Shown: positions 50,188 through 59,923 of the stretch, piece by piece
How the letters are laid out: each line of letters opens with the position of its first letter
Position numbering within the stretch: the first letter of the stretch is position 1
NCBI GenBank assembly: GCA_020636255.1
Contig: JACJYE010000002.1
Location: 62,001 to 126,000 of the forward strand
Source: Lewinellaceae bacterium
GTDB lineage: Bacteria; Bacteroidota; Bacteroidia; Chitinophagales; Saprospiraceae
Direction: 5' to 3'
DNA length: 64,000 nucleotides
Notes under the pieces: model-generated
Databases searched by the model: none
The model's input: only the letters and a program-made list of their open reading frames with translations
Told to the model about the DNA's origin: nothing
Made by a program: the position numbers and the translations under genes

Positions 50188-51315
50188 ATGTCAGACAATA
50201 CAGTACTCATCATTGGCGCCGGCCCTGCGGGGCTGGCCATGGGGGGCAGGCTGCGCCAGCTGGGCATCCCATTCGATATCATTGAAAAAAGCGCCCATGT
50301 AGGCAATGCCTGGCGGGAGCATTACGACCGCCTGCGCCTGCACACGGTAAAAGAGCACTCCTATCTTCCCGGTTTGCCTTTCCCCGACGAGTACCCGCTC
50401 TATGTCACCCGCCAGCTAATGGCCGATTATTACGAGGCATATGCCAAAGCGTTTGGCCTCAGGCCTCATTTTGGTGAAGAGGCCCTTGGCATCAGCCCGG
50501 TGGAAGGCGGCTGGGCCGTCCGGGCCACTTCCGGCAAGGCCTATACCGCCCGGCATGTCGTTTTCGCCACAGGAGTGAACCGCGTACCCTACCGCCCCTC
50601 CTTCGCCGGAGAAAACAGCTTTACCGGGCAGGTGCTGCACAGCCGGAGCTACAAAAACCACAAAGCCTTTGTCAGGCAGCGCGTATTGGTAGCCGGCATG
50701 GGCAATACCGGTGCCGAGATCGCCCTCGACCTCAGCGAAAACGGCATTATCACCTACCTCAGCGTGCGCGGCCCGGTCAATATCGTGCCCCGTGATTTTA
50801 TGGGCAGGCCTACTCAAAAAACGGCCTTGCTTCTCGCCAGGCTGCCCAACTGGCTGGGCGATTGGATCGGCGCACAGGTACAGTCGATCGCGTTCGGCGA
50901 CCTGCGCCCCTACGGCCTGGAAAAACCCGTTCTGCCCCCGGCCCGCCAGCTGCGCGAAACCGGAAAAACACCCGTGATCGACCTCGGGACCGTCAGCCAG
51001 ATCAAGGCCGGCAGGATCAAGGTCGTGCCGGAGATCGACATGTTTACCGAAAGAGGCGTACGGCTGGCAGACGGGCAGGAAGTGGAGGTGGACAGCGTCA
51101 TCCTCGCCACCGGCTATCGGGCGGAGCTCGAATCATTTATGCCTTTTACCGATGGCCTGTTCAACACCGACGGGTTACCAGGCCAATGTATCGGACAGGG
51201 AAAATACGAAGGGCTTTATTTTCTCGGCTTCGACAACTACAAGCCGGGCGGCATACTCGGGATCATCAGGCAGGAGTCGGAAATGATCGCAGAAAAGATC
51301 GCAAAGGCGGGATGA
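50188..51315 (+). CDS. Flavin-containing monooxygenase-like FAD/NADPH oxidoreductase
   Basis: 375 residues. The FAD motif is VLIIGAGPAGLAMGGRLRQL. The FMO-identifying sequence FxGxxxHxxxY is present as FTGQVLHSRSY. The NADPH motif is VLVAGMGNTGAEIALDL, and ILATGYRAELESF lies near 300. The family hydroxylates soft nucleophiles or inserts oxygen in Baeyer-Villiger fashion, and includes YUCCA enzymes of auxin synthesis. It is translationally close to the aldehyde dehydrogenase (4 nt gap). The substrate cannot be deduced. Confidence 0.88.
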   Translation: MSDNTVLIIGAGPAGLAMGGRLRQLGIPFDIIEKSAHVGNAWREHYDRLRLHTVKEHSYLPGLPFPDEYPLYVTRQLMADYYEAYAKAFGLRPHFGEEALGISPVEGGWAVRATSGKAYTARHVVFATGVNRVPYRPSFAGENSFTGQVLHSRSYKNHKAFVRQRVLVAGMGNTGAEIALDLSENGIITYLSVRGPVNIVPRDFMGRPTQKTALLLARLPNWLGDWIGAQVQSIAFGDLRPYGLEKPVLPPARQLRETGKTPVIDLGTVSQIKAGRIKVVPEIDMFTERGVRLADGQEVEVDSVILATGYRAELESFMPFTDGLFNTDGLPGQCIGQGKYEGLYFLGFDNYKPGGILGIIRQESEMIAEKIAKAG

Positions 51316-51406
51316 TCAATAGCATTCTTTATATTGCGCAATGAAAAAACTACGTTTGTTATCCTGGCCTGGGATGCTTTTCATTCGTTCATGTAAAAAC
51401 GGAACT

Positions 51407-52240
51407 ATGCAAAAAATAACGACACTTTCTGCGTTTCTCCTGTTGTCCTTTACTTATTCAGCAGCAGCTTTCTGCCACAACCCGGCCATAACCGCCCCAT
51501 TTGTTAGCGTGGGTAGCGCCTTTTTCGCTCCGGACACTATCCCGGACCCGCTGTTGCCATCCGATACTACACTTTGCGAAGCAAACAGCTTACGGCTCAC
51601 GATCAACCCCGGCCCGGGGTTTACCATTGAATGGAGTGACGGCAGCGCCGATACGGTATTTACCGCCTACAACTCGGGCGCCTACTGGGCCACCGTCAGC
51701 GGTAGCGGAATACAGGTGAGCGATACGATCAACATCCGCTTTGCCGCAAAAGAATGGCAAGGGCTGCCCGCCGATACCGTACTCTGCGACCAGGACGCTT
51801 CTTACCTGCTCGACGCCACGCTGGAAGGCGCAGAGCTTTACCTCTGGCAGGATGGGGCCCAAAGCGCTACCTACGAAGTGGCCCGCCCCGGAAAATACCT
51901 GGTAAAAGTTGTGGTAGACGAATGTACCCTACAGGATTCTCTGCAGGTAGACTGGTGCGAACCCTGTATAGCTATACCCAACGCATTCACCCCCAATGGT
52001 GACGGCGCCAACGACACCTTTGGGCCCATCATACAATGCCCGGCACGGGAATACGGCCTGCGGATATACAACCGCTGGGGCCGCATGGTCTTTGAAACGA
52101 GCAACCCCTCGGAAAGCTGGGATGGTTCCATGGACGGAGAGCCACAGCCGGCAGATACCTATTTTTACACCCTGACTTTCCAGGCTTCCTTCAGCGAACC
52201 CATTCTCCAGCGCAAGGGCGATGTAGCATTACTGCGCTAG
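51407..52240 (+). CDS. Exported protein with type B (gliding motility-associated) T9SS C-terminal domain
   Basis: About 277 residues from ATG at 51407, which starts a good signal peptide (MQKITTLSAFLLLSFTYSAA); ATG at 51341 would add 22 residues. Two Ig/PKD-like repeats follow (SDTTLCEANSLRLTINPG; ADTVLCDQDASYLLDATLEG), each with a strand-turn-strand core. The last 90 residues are the CHU_C/type B sorting domain: IPNAFTPNGDGANDTFGP, IYNRWGRMVFETSNPS and ADTYFYTLTF. It would be exported by the type IX system, usually to the cell surface. The stop codon overlaps that of the convergent lipoprotein gene. Confidence 0.85.
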   Translation: MQKITTLSAFLLLSFTYSAAAFCHNPAITAPFVSVGSAFFAPDTIPDPLLPSDTTLCEANSLRLTINPGPGFTIEWSDGSADTVFTAYNSGAYWATVSGSGIQVSDTINIRFAAKEWQGLPADTVLCDQDASYLLDATLEGAELYLWQDGAQSATYEVARPGKYLVKVVVDECTLQDSLQVDWCEPCIAIPNAFTPNGDGANDTFGPIIQCPAREYGLRIYNRWGRMVFETSNPSESWDGSMDGEPQPADTYFYTLTFQASFSEPILQRKGDVALLR

Positions 52241-52926
52241 CGCACAGCGATAAAAAACGCCCGCTTATCCTCCAGCGCCTGCCGGTATTCCAGCAGCTGC
52301 GGGTCCTGGGTGTCGCCGACCAAGGAATTGAACACGTCGAGGTTGTTATCTTCGATGGCGAAGGTGTAATAGACATTGCCCAGGTCTGCTTCCGAAGGCG
52401 GAGGGTAAATATCCTGTATGGAGCAATTACCGCCGGTGGTGAAGAAAATGAGGCTCGTCAGCCGCTCCGGGTTTAGCCGCAACAGGTAATTGCCACGCTG
52501 CTTGAACTGATACCCGATGCGCATGGTGTAGGTATTGGCAGGGCAACCATATTTGAGCAATGCTCCGCCGTTCTCGGTAAAGTCGTCATCCTCGTCTGCA
52601 GCGCCATCCTGCACGATCAGCTCGAAACGGTCGATAGATGCCGGCAGTGGGTCGATCTGTAATATCTCTATATCTGAAGTGACGTTGAAGGTGGCATTAT
52701 CGATACGGACGTCAGCACCTGTTGCGGCGTCTTTTAAGGCCTTATCGGGAATGCTGGCCTCCATCCGAAAGAAATCGCCGACGCCATATTCCTTCTTGAC
52801 GGTATTCAGTGTCAGCTCCTGCGTGAAGTTATAGATATTCCTGTCCGGCTGGTTGCTTTCGATCTTACAGCTCCACAGGCTCGCCAGGAAGAGCATAGCG
52901 ACAATCATACCAAGGTTTCTTCTCAT
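52237..52926 (-). CDS. Hypothetical lipoprotein
   Basis: 229 residues with a lipoprotein signal ending SLWSC (Cys near 20). The mature part is beta-rich, with no recognised family. It has two further Cys (KYGCPANTY and GGNCSIQDI) that could form a disulfide, and an acidic cluster (ADEDDDF). It is convergent with the T9SS cargo gene, sharing CTAG as overlapping stops. Function unknown. Confidence 0.7.
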   Translation of the reverse strand: MRRNLGMIVAMLFLASLWSCKIESNQPDRNIYNFTQELTLNTVKKEYGVGDFFRMEASIPDKALKDAATGADVRIDNATFNVTSDIEILQIDPLPASIDRFELIVQDGAADEDDDFTENGGALLKYGCPANTYTMRIGYQFKQRGNYLLRLNPERLTSLIFFTTGGNCSIQDIYPPPSEADLGNVYYTFAIEDNNLDVFNSLVGDTQDPQLLEYRQALEDKRAFFIAVR

Positions 52927-52979
52927 GTTATCATTGAGTTATTAACGATCAATAAATTAGTGGCGCAGGATCATCGAAC

Positions 52980-52993
52980 TTAGAGCTTGTTTA
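52980..52993. repeat. Solo half-site of the inverted-repeat element
   Basis: TTAGAGCTTGTTTA (52980-52993) is identical over about 12 bases to the arm of elements A-C, and its complementary arm is missing. Its last bases form the stop codon of the FG-GAP gene (TAA on the minus strand, 52991-52993), as in corA. Confidence 0.45.
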
Positions 52994-55900
52994 TTGAACA
53001 CTGCTTAGTAATTTCTTCCCCGACGGCTTCGGTTGCACGACCATTGCCGGGCCGTCGTTGCGAATGATGATGAAATAGAACTTCCCGCCGATGGTGATGG
53101 CCTTCACCCGGCGCACCTGCCCTTTGATACGCAGGCTACCCAGATGGCCTACCGAAAAAGAACCATCAGGGCCAATTTTCAGTACACTGCCATAGTTGGC
53201 ATCATACCGGCCCAATTCGATGTTGTTCTCATAAAAATTGCCTCCCAGCAAGACGTCCTGGCTGCCGTCGCCGTCGAAGTCGTACAAGCCTGCTGCATTG
53301 AGGGTGGAGAACTGCAACTCATCGGGCAGCGGGTGCGCTACAAAGTTGAGCCCACCGGTATTTTCAAAATACATGCTGTGGAAAGTATTGGCCTCCAACA
53401 CGTCGGCAGATTCCAGTTTTTCCTTCCCGAAAAGCTCATCCATCGAAGCCTTGGCAAAGTCCTTGGCAAACAGGTATTTCTTTTTAAGGCCTACCATTTG
53501 TTTGGTGATCTCCTTGTAGTTGGCAAAAGGCACTTCGTTGCCATCCAGATAATAGGTAAGCACCTGCTCAACCTGCTCATTGTCGTCGAAATCGTTGACG
53601 TAAAGCCTCACCGGTTCTTCTGGAGTGGGCTTCAATTTGGAGTTGTCGCCCAGGTTGCCGGCCAGGATGTCAATGTCGCCGTCCTGGTCGAAGTCATAAG
53701 GTAAAACGAAGTTCCACCAGCCTTTCATATCATTCAATGGGTGGTTTTTAAGGGTGCCGCCATCGTTCAGGAAGAATTGTATCGGCCCCCATTCCATGGC
53801 CAGTATGAGGTCGGGGTCGCCGTCCTGGTCTATATCCGACCAGGTGCCGCTCTTGACGAGGCCTACCTTTTCCAGGCCATCCGCCACTTTTGCCGTCACG
53901 TTCTCAAAGCGCCCGTTGCCTTTGTTCTCGAAAAGGTAAGACGTCGGGGCCTTTCCGTAATTCCAGGGCACTGCCCTGCCGCCGAAGAAGAAATCCACCA
54001 GGCCGTCGCCATTGAAATCGGCGGAAAGCACACAGGAAGCCGTCAGGAAAGCGCCGGGGAAGATATCCTTGTTGACGGCAAAGTTGCCTTTACCGTCGTT
54101 GATGTAGGCGCGTTGTTTCAGCGCTTCGTGCTCCCCCCAGTATTCGTTGCCGCCACTGGCGACGACCAGGTCGAGGTCACCGTCGTTCTCCAGGTCGGCA
54201 AAAACGGCATCTACATCTTCGAAGAGGCTGTCATCCTCCATGTCCGGCACCTTTCGCTCCTCGAACTTGCCGCCTTCCGTCTGCAGGAAAAGCCGGCTAT
54301 ATTCCCGTTTGGACGAGCCCACGAACATATCTTCCAGGCCGTCGCCGTTCACATCGCCGACAGCCAGCGCAGGGCCTTCAGTGGATACCATGTGCGGGAT
54401 CAGCCCCTCGCGGTTGAACTCGACGAAAGGGTTCTCCTTGTGGACGTAGTCGAGGCCCACCGATTGGGTGGCATCCTCCACTTCCCAGGTGGCCGGCGGT
54501 TTGGCGGAAAGCATCTTGTAATCGAAGGCGGGCAGCCCAGGCTCCCATTTCAGTTCTACAATTTGGTTGTACGGCAGGCTGGCGAATTTCTGATAGCTCA
54601 GATCAGGCCAGATGACAATAATGGAATCGACGAGGCTTGAGTCGCCGATGCCGATGTTGAGCCCACTCTGTACGCTGGACTGGTAGCCCCTGCCGGGGAA
54701 ATTCTGGTAATACAGTTTTTCCTTTCCCTTGAACACGGCAACGCTGGCTCCGATGGCGTTGATGTTCTGTGATGGCCCCTGCAACCTGAGCGAGAGATAG
54801 CTGTGGCCCTGCTTATTGTTATCGGCCTCCAGGTTGCGGTATACGAAGGGTTCATCCTCGATATTGTTCACCACTACATCGAGGTCGCCGTCGTTATCCA
54901 GGTCAGCGTAAATGGCGCCGTTGGAGAATGTGGGCAAGCTGCCTTTAATGGCTTTTTCCATATCCTGAAAACGCAGGCTGCCCGTATTGCGGAAGAATTT
55001 GTTGGGCAGCTTGATGCGGGGCATTTTTTCCACCACGACAAGGTCTGCTTCTTCCAGGTTATTGGTATTGGCCTTATAGCGAATAGCGTTATCCGCCCTG
55101 AAATTGACGTAGTCGATATCGTTCATCCGGCGGGGAATGCCGTTGCTGATAAAGAGGTCCTTGTAGCCATCATGGTCGAAATCCATGAAAAGCGGCGCCC
55201 AGGACCAGTCGGTAGCGAAAACGCCGGCGAAAATGCCGATCTCGCTGAAAGTGCCGTCGCCGTTGTTGAGCTGCAGGTTGTTGCGGGCAAACTGTTGATT
55301 GTAGCCGTACCCCAGCTTGAAATGGAATAAGGCGTAGTCGTCTTCCCCCAGGGAAGTTTTCAGGATGTAGGGGTCGGAGGGCAGCATATCCAGAGAAGCC
55401 ACTTCGTCGAAGCCGTCGTTGTTGATGTCGGCCATATCTACGCCCATGGAAAAGCGGCTGGTATGCATCATCTGATTGGTCAGGTCTTCTTTGAAGGTGC
55501 CGTCCTTCTGATTGATATAGAGATAGTCATTCTCATGAAAATCGTTGCAGACATAGATATCGGGCCAGCCGTCGAGGTTGATGTCGCCTGTCACGACGCC
55601 CAGGCCGTAGCCGATGACGGTGCTGTTGATGCCTGCGGCCAGGGTCACGTCGGTGAAGGTATCGCCATCGTTGCGCATCAGTTTATCGCCGGCCAATGGG
55701 TGGCGGGTATTGAGGAACTCCTTTTTCTGGCCGAAGGTCCCGTTGGCGTGCAGGGAGTGGTTGAGCTGGTACATATCCAGGTCGCCGTCGAGGTCGTAAT
55801 CGAAAAATACCGCCTGTGTGGAGAAGCCTACGAGGTCCAGGTTGTACTGCACTGCCCGGTCTTCATAAACGGGTATGCCGTCTTTGATGCCCTCGCAGAT

Positions 55901-56359
55901 ATAGAACTGGTTCTGTCCGGTGATATTCTGGAATTCCCCCATTTGTGAGACATAGATATCCAGCAGCCCATCGTTGTTGATGTCGACCACAGAAGCGCCG
56001 GATGTCCAGCCCTCCATGCCTTCCATACCTGCCTCGGCCGTAACGTCGCGGAATTTCAGCCCTCCCTGGTTAAGAAAGAGTTTGTTGGGGCCCATGTTGC
56101 TGGTAAAGAAAAGGTCCACCAGCCCGTCGTTATTGAAATCGCCGGCGGCAAGGCCGCCGCCGTTGAAGAAGTACATATAGTTAAAAACGTTGAACTCGCT
56201 GCTCTGCCGGAGCACGTTTTCGAAATCAAGCCCCGTATCGCCCTTACGCAGCAGTTCGAACTGATAATCTCCAGAGCTGCCCGAGCAGCCGGAGAAAGAC
56301 CAGATGATGGCGGCAATGCCTACAATGCAAAAAAAGCTTAGCGTCAGTTTCCTTTTCAT
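52991..56359 (-). CDS. FG-GAP/UnbV (CRTAC1-like) lipoprotein, paralogue 1
   Basis: About 1122 residues. The lipoprotein signal ends SFSGC (Cys near 25). Tandem FG-GAP/VCBS repeats follow with calcium-binding DxNxDGxxD motifs (for example GDFNNDGLVDLFFTSNMGPN). An ASPIC/UnbV segment lies near the middle (GASVAVFKGKEKLYYQNFPG, DSIIVIWPDLS), then a second set of FG-GAP repeats (DVNGDGLEDMFVGSS, DLENDGDLDLVVASGG). Such proteins often accompany SusC/SusD pairs and may bind ligands at the cell surface. It is 17 nt downstream of its tandem paralogue, so both are likely co-transcribed. Confidence 0.9.
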   Translation of the reverse strand: MKRKLTLSFFCIVGIAAIIWSFSGCSGSSGDYQFELLRKGDTGLDFENVLRQSSEFNVFNYMYFFNGGGLAAGDFNNDGLVDLFFTSNMGPNKLFLNQGGLKFRDVTAEAGMEGMEGWTSGASVVDINNDGLLDIYVSQMGEFQNITGQNQFYICEGIKDGIPVYEDRAVQYNLDLVGFSTQAVFFDYDLDGDLDMYQLNHSLHANGTFGQKKEFLNTRHPLAGDKLMRNDGDTFTDVTLAAGINSTVIGYGLGVVTGDINLDGWPDIYVCNDFHENDYLYINQKDGTFKEDLTNQMMHTSRFSMGVDMADINNDGFDEVASLDMLPSDPYILKTSLGEDDYALFHFKLGYGYNQQFARNNLQLNNGDGTFSEIGIFAGVFATDWSWAPLFMDFDHDGYKDLFISNGIPRRMNDIDYVNFRADNAIRYKANTNNLEEADLVVVEKMPRIKLPNKFFRNTGSLRFQDMEKAIKGSLPTFSNGAIYADLDNDGDLDVVVNNIEDEPFVYRNLEADNNKQGHSYLSLRLQGPSQNINAIGASVAVFKGKEKLYYQNFPGRGYQSSVQSGLNIGIGDSSLVDSIIVIWPDLSYQKFASLPYNQIVELKWEPGLPAFDYKMLSAKPPATWEVEDATQSVGLDYVHKENPFVEFNREGLIPHMVSTEGPALAVGDVNGDGLEDMFVGSSKREYSRLFLQTEGGKFEERKVPDMEDDSLFEDVDAVFADLENDGDLDLVVASGGNEYWGEHEALKQRAYINDGKGNFAVNKDIFPGAFLTASCVLSADFNGDGLVDFFFGGRAVPWNYGKAPTSYLFENKGNGRFENVTAKVADGLEKVGLVKSGTWSDIDQDGDPDLILAMEWGPIQFFLNDGGTLKNHPLNDMKGWWNFVLPYDFDQDGDIDILAGNLGDNSKLKPTPEEPVRLYVNDFDDNEQVEQVLTYYLDGNEVPFANYKEITKQMVGLKKKYLFAKDFAKASMDELFGKEKLESADVLEANTFHSMYFENTGGLNFVAHPLPDELQFSTLNAAGLYDFDGDGSQDVLLGGNFYENNIELGRYDANYGSVLKIGPDGSFSVGHLGSLRIKGQVRRVKAITIGGKFYFIIIRNDGPAMVVQPKPSGKKLLSSVQ

Positions 56360-56376
56360 AACTATCATTTTCAGGC

Positions 56377-59300
56377 TCAGTGCAATTTGAACAAACGGGG
56401 TTTCTGGCTATTCACGGCCGCAAGCACATAATCCTGCTTATTAATCTTAATTCCCTTCAATTGTTTAACATCACCCCGGATAAAAAAGCCGCTGGTGCGG
56501 TTGTCGACCCAATCAAACTGCCCGTCGCCCTTATTGAGCAGCACGTGGCCAAAGCTGGCATCGAGTTTGGAAAATTGCGGGGTGAAGCTACCGTCGTTAC
56601 CGGCAAGGATGAGGTCGTCCCTGGCATCGCCGTTGAGGTCGGTGCAATAGATGCCGCAAATGCACGAGAACTGTACTTCTCTGGGTAGTTCAACTACCGT
56701 AAACTGCCCGTTGCCGTCGTTGAGGGCCACCGCCGAGCGGAAATAGCTGGCTTCCTTGGCCAGGGCCTTTTTGAGCACTTCTTCGGGGAAGAGCTCCTGG
56801 ATCGACTTTTTAGCGTATTCCGTATACTTGAGGTTCTGCTTCTTCAGGCTGACGATCTGTTCCGTCAGCTCTTTCTTCATGGGCACGGGCATATCTTTGC
56901 CGCCCACCCTGCGGGTGATGACCTGTTCGACCGTGCCGTTGCCGTCGAAATCGTGTATCCAGAGTTTAGCGGGGTCCTCTTGGGTGCCTGTGAAATAAAA
57001 ATTCTCACCACGGTTGCCGAGGATGAGGTCCTGGTCGCCATCGCCGTCGATATCGTCGCTTGCAACGGCATACCACCAGCCGGAATAATTGCTCAGGTTA
57101 GAGTCTACCCGGCGGAACAAGCCGTCCTTAATGCGGAAAACTACCGGCGCCATCCACTCGCCGATGATCACCAGCTCGGGGTCTTCATCGCCCATGAGGT
57201 CAACCAAAGCAGCGCCGGTGACCATGCCGATATACTGGAGGTTCAGGGCATAGGCCTTGGCGGCGTCCCTGAAATTGCCCTGGCCATCGTTCTGATAGAG
57301 GAAACTCCTGGGGTCCTGGCCATACTGGTTGGGGATGCTACGGCTGCCGACAAAGAGGTCGAGGTCGCCGTCCTTGTCAAAATCCAGCGGGATGGCCACA
57401 GAGGTATTGAGCCCGTTGACCGGGAAGGCACTACCGTTCAGGGAGAACCGGCCTTTTCCGTCGTTGAAGTAGAGGCGGTCCTGCAGGTAGCGGGAGCCCA
57501 CGGCGAACTGGTTGCCGCCAGAGCCTATGAACAGGTCGAGGTCGCCGTCGCCATCTGCATCAAAAAACGCTGCGGCGGTGTCTTCGTAATTTGCCCCTTC
57601 TTCAAAAACAGGTTCTTTCGCCATCGTGAAGCCTTTGCTCCCCTGCAGGTATAAGCTCCCGGGCGAGCCGCTGGCGGCGCACATGTATACATCCTCCAGC
57701 CCATCGCCATTGACATCGCCGACGGCCATCTTTGGGCCTTCCTTCGAGATCATCCGCATAGTGAGGCCTTCCTGGAAAAAGTCGATAAAATCGTTCTCCC
57801 GATGGGCTTCGAAAGGAGCGGCCACTTCCTCGACCAGCTGCGGGGCCGGGGCGGGTGCTTTCTGCGTATCCCCTGCCGGGCTGCGAGCCTCCCTGGCATA
57901 GTCGATCTCGAGCACTTCGCCCGTCTTCGGCTGAAGGATCAGGCTACGCGTACGGTCCGGCCAGATGACCTCGAGGGAGTCTACGGTGTCGTCGGGGCCA
58001 AGGCCGAAAACGATGCTGTAGTCTATGGAAGACTGAAACCCTCTGGTAGGGATGAGCTGGAAGTTCAGCTTTTGCTGCCCTTTGTACGCCACCACTTTCG
58101 AACCGATGGCAAAAGTGTTTTGCGCTGGCCCTTTCAGCCTGAGCTTGAGGTAGTGGTTATCCAGCAGGGATTCGCTGTTGTTGCGGTACAGGAACGCCTG
58201 CTGGTTGAGGTTGTTGACCACCAGGTCGAGGTCGCCGTCATTGTCCAGGTCGCCATAAGCAGCGCCATTGGAAAAAGAAGGCGTGTCAAAGCCGGATTGT
58301 CTGCCGGATTCCTCAAAAGTGAGATTCTGCTTGTTGTGGAAGAACTTGTTGACGATCGGCGTGGAGGGCATTTTGTCCAGGATGGATTGCATCTCTTCCT
58401 TTTTCCCTGTCAGCGCCATCTTCTGGGCGATCTCGTTGGCGAAGAAATCGATGAAATCCTGGTCGGTGACATCCTGGTAAATACCATTGCAGACATAGAT
58501 GTCGCGGTAGCCGTCATTATCTGCATCGAAAAGCAGCGCCCCCCAGCTCCAGTCGGAAGACGACACGCCGCTGAAATAGGCGATCTCGCTGAAAGACCCG
58601 TTCCTGTTGTTCAGCTGCAGGGTGTTCTGCATGTACTGGTGGTAAAAATCACGCTGGAGCTTGAGGTAGTAAACGTTGTAGTTTTCAAATGAGGAAGTCG
58701 TTTTGAGGCGGTATTCGTCGCTGGGCAGCATATCCGTTACGAAGACCTCGGGATAACCATCGTTGTTGATATCCGCCATGTCGGCCCCCATAGAGAAAGA
58801 GCTGAGGTGTTCCATCCAGTCCTTGATGCTTTCTTTGAAGGTACCGTCGCCCTGGTTGATGTAGAGGTAATCGCGCTCGAAAAAATCGTTGGAGACGTAC
58901 ATGTCGGGCAGGTTATCGCCGTTGATGTCGCCGATGGTGATACCCAGGCCAAAGCCGATGAGGCTACCGTAGATACCGGCCTGCTCTGTGACGTCGTTGA
59001 ACTTGCCGTCGTCATTGCGCAGCAGCTTATCGCCGCCGCCTTTGAGGAAATCGCGCACAGGCCAGTCCTTGGCATACATTTCGCGTTTGTTGCTGTAGTT
59101 CAGGGTATTGACCGGCATGAAGCTGTTATTGAGGATGTAACAGTCCAGGTCGCCGTCGAGGTCGTAATCGAAGAACGCGGCATGGGTGGTGTAGCCGTTC
59201 TCATTGAGCTGATATTCGGCGGCTTTCTCTTCGAAAGTGAGGTTGCCTTTATTGATAAACAGCTCGTTTTCCTGGTCATCACCTTTGACGTATCCTGCGT

Positions 59301-59700
59301 TGCAGACGTAAATGTCGAGCAGCCCATCGTGGTTGATATCTACCATTACGACGCCGGTGCTCCAGGACTTGCTTCCCCCCACACCGGCCTTTTCTGTAAT
59401 ATCTTCAAATTCCAGCCCTCCTTTATTGAGGTAGAGCTTGTTCTGGCCCATATTGCTGGTAAAGTAGATATCCGGCAGGCCGTCGTTGTTGATATCGCCC
59501 AGGGCTACGCCCCCGCCGTTGTAGAAATTGCGGTAGCTGAAGATGTTAAAGTCTTCGCTATTCTCAACCTTATTAGTGAAATCGATACCGCTTTCTTTGG
59601 AAGACAACGCAGTGAACAGCCTATCTTCTTTAGCAGTTTGGTTTCCGGAGTTACAACTATAAAGAAGAAGTGTGAGCAGGATGCAGGCGGCAACTCTCAT
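56377..59700 (-). CDS. FG-GAP/UnbV (CRTAC1-like) lipoprotein, paralogue 2
   Basis: About 1107 residues from ATG at 59700, giving a lipoprotein signal ending LLYSC; the frame is open to 59757. Layout is the same as paralogue 1: N-terminal FG-GAP repeats (GDINNDGLPDIYFTSNMGQN), a mid-protein UnbV segment (GSKVVAYKGQQKLNFQLIPT, DSLEVIWPDRT), then more FG-GAP repeats and a C-terminal domain. It shares many stretches with paralogue 1, so the pair probably arose by tandem duplication. A short Pro/Ala-rich linker (QKAPAPAPQ) follows the UnbV part. It is separated from susD by a terminator. Confidence 0.9.
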   Translation of the reverse strand: MRVAACILLTLLLYSCNSGNQTAKEDRLFTALSSKESGIDFTNKVENSEDFNIFSYRNFYNGGGVALGDINNDGLPDIYFTSNMGQNKLYLNKGGLEFEDITEKAGVGGSKSWSTGVVMVDINHDGLLDIYVCNAGYVKGDDQENELFINKGNLTFEEKAAEYQLNENGYTTHAAFFDYDLDGDLDCYILNNSFMPVNTLNYSNKREMYAKDWPVRDFLKGGGDKLLRNDDGKFNDVTEQAGIYGSLIGFGLGITIGDINGDNLPDMYVSNDFFERDYLYINQGDGTFKESIKDWMEHLSSFSMGADMADINNDGYPEVFVTDMLPSDEYRLKTTSSFENYNVYYLKLQRDFYHQYMQNTLQLNNRNGSFSEIAYFSGVSSSDWSWGALLFDADNDGYRDIYVCNGIYQDVTDQDFIDFFANEIAQKMALTGKKEEMQSILDKMPSTPIVNKFFHNKQNLTFEESGRQSGFDTPSFSNGAAYGDLDNDGDLDLVVNNLNQQAFLYRNNSESLLDNHYLKLRLKGPAQNTFAIGSKVVAYKGQQKLNFQLIPTRGFQSSIDYSIVFGLGPDDTVDSLEVIWPDRTRSLILQPKTGEVLEIDYAREARSPAGDTQKAPAPAPQLVEEVAAPFEAHRENDFIDFFQEGLTMRMISKEGPKMAVGDVNGDGLEDVYMCAASGSPGSLYLQGSKGFTMAKEPVFEEGANYEDTAAAFFDADGDGDLDLFIGSGGNQFAVGSRYLQDRLYFNDGKGRFSLNGSAFPVNGLNTSVAIPLDFDKDGDLDLFVGSRSIPNQYGQDPRSFLYQNDGQGNFRDAAKAYALNLQYIGMVTGAALVDLMGDEDPELVIIGEWMAPVVFRIKDGLFRRVDSNLSNYSGWWYAVASDDIDGDGDQDLILGNRGENFYFTGTQEDPAKLWIHDFDGNGTVEQVITRRVGGKDMPVPMKKELTEQIVSLKKQNLKYTEYAKKSIQELFPEEVLKKALAKEASYFRSAVALNDGNGQFTVVELPREVQFSCICGIYCTDLNGDARDDLILAGNDGSFTPQFSKLDASFGHVLLNKGDGQFDWVDNRTSGFFIRGDVKQLKGIKINKQDYVLAAVNSQKPRLFKLH

Positions 59701-59810
59701 AACAAGATGAATTGATAGGTTAGGTCTGAAGTGGTTGGCAAAAATACCCAATATCAAAAAGAATAAAGCGCAGGGGCGCCTTTTTAACCAATCGTTTGCT
59801 TATTGCTGGG

Positions 59811-59845
59811 GAAAAAACAGGCCGCTCCAAAGGGTGGAGCGGCCT
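59811..59845 (-). terminator. Rho-independent terminator after susD
   Basis: AGGCCGCTCCA (59819-59829) pairs exactly with TGGAGCGGCCT (59835-59845). Read leftward, the stem is followed by GTTTTTTC. It lies 79 nt past the SusD stop and separates SusCD from the FG-GAP genes, allowing different expression levels. Confidence 0.85.
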
Positions 59846-59923
59846 GGCTTGTGTCATTCTGCTTTCACCGGCAGAAAGCATATCCGGTGATCAGTAGATT
59901 CAGATTAGCATGTAAACCGCTTA

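Noticed and set aside
53741..54640. Rightward frames opposite the FG-GAP genes (also 57802-58692 and 58807-59715)
   Set aside because: These are shadows created by the repetitive Asp/Gly codon pattern of FG-GAP repeats on the other strand.
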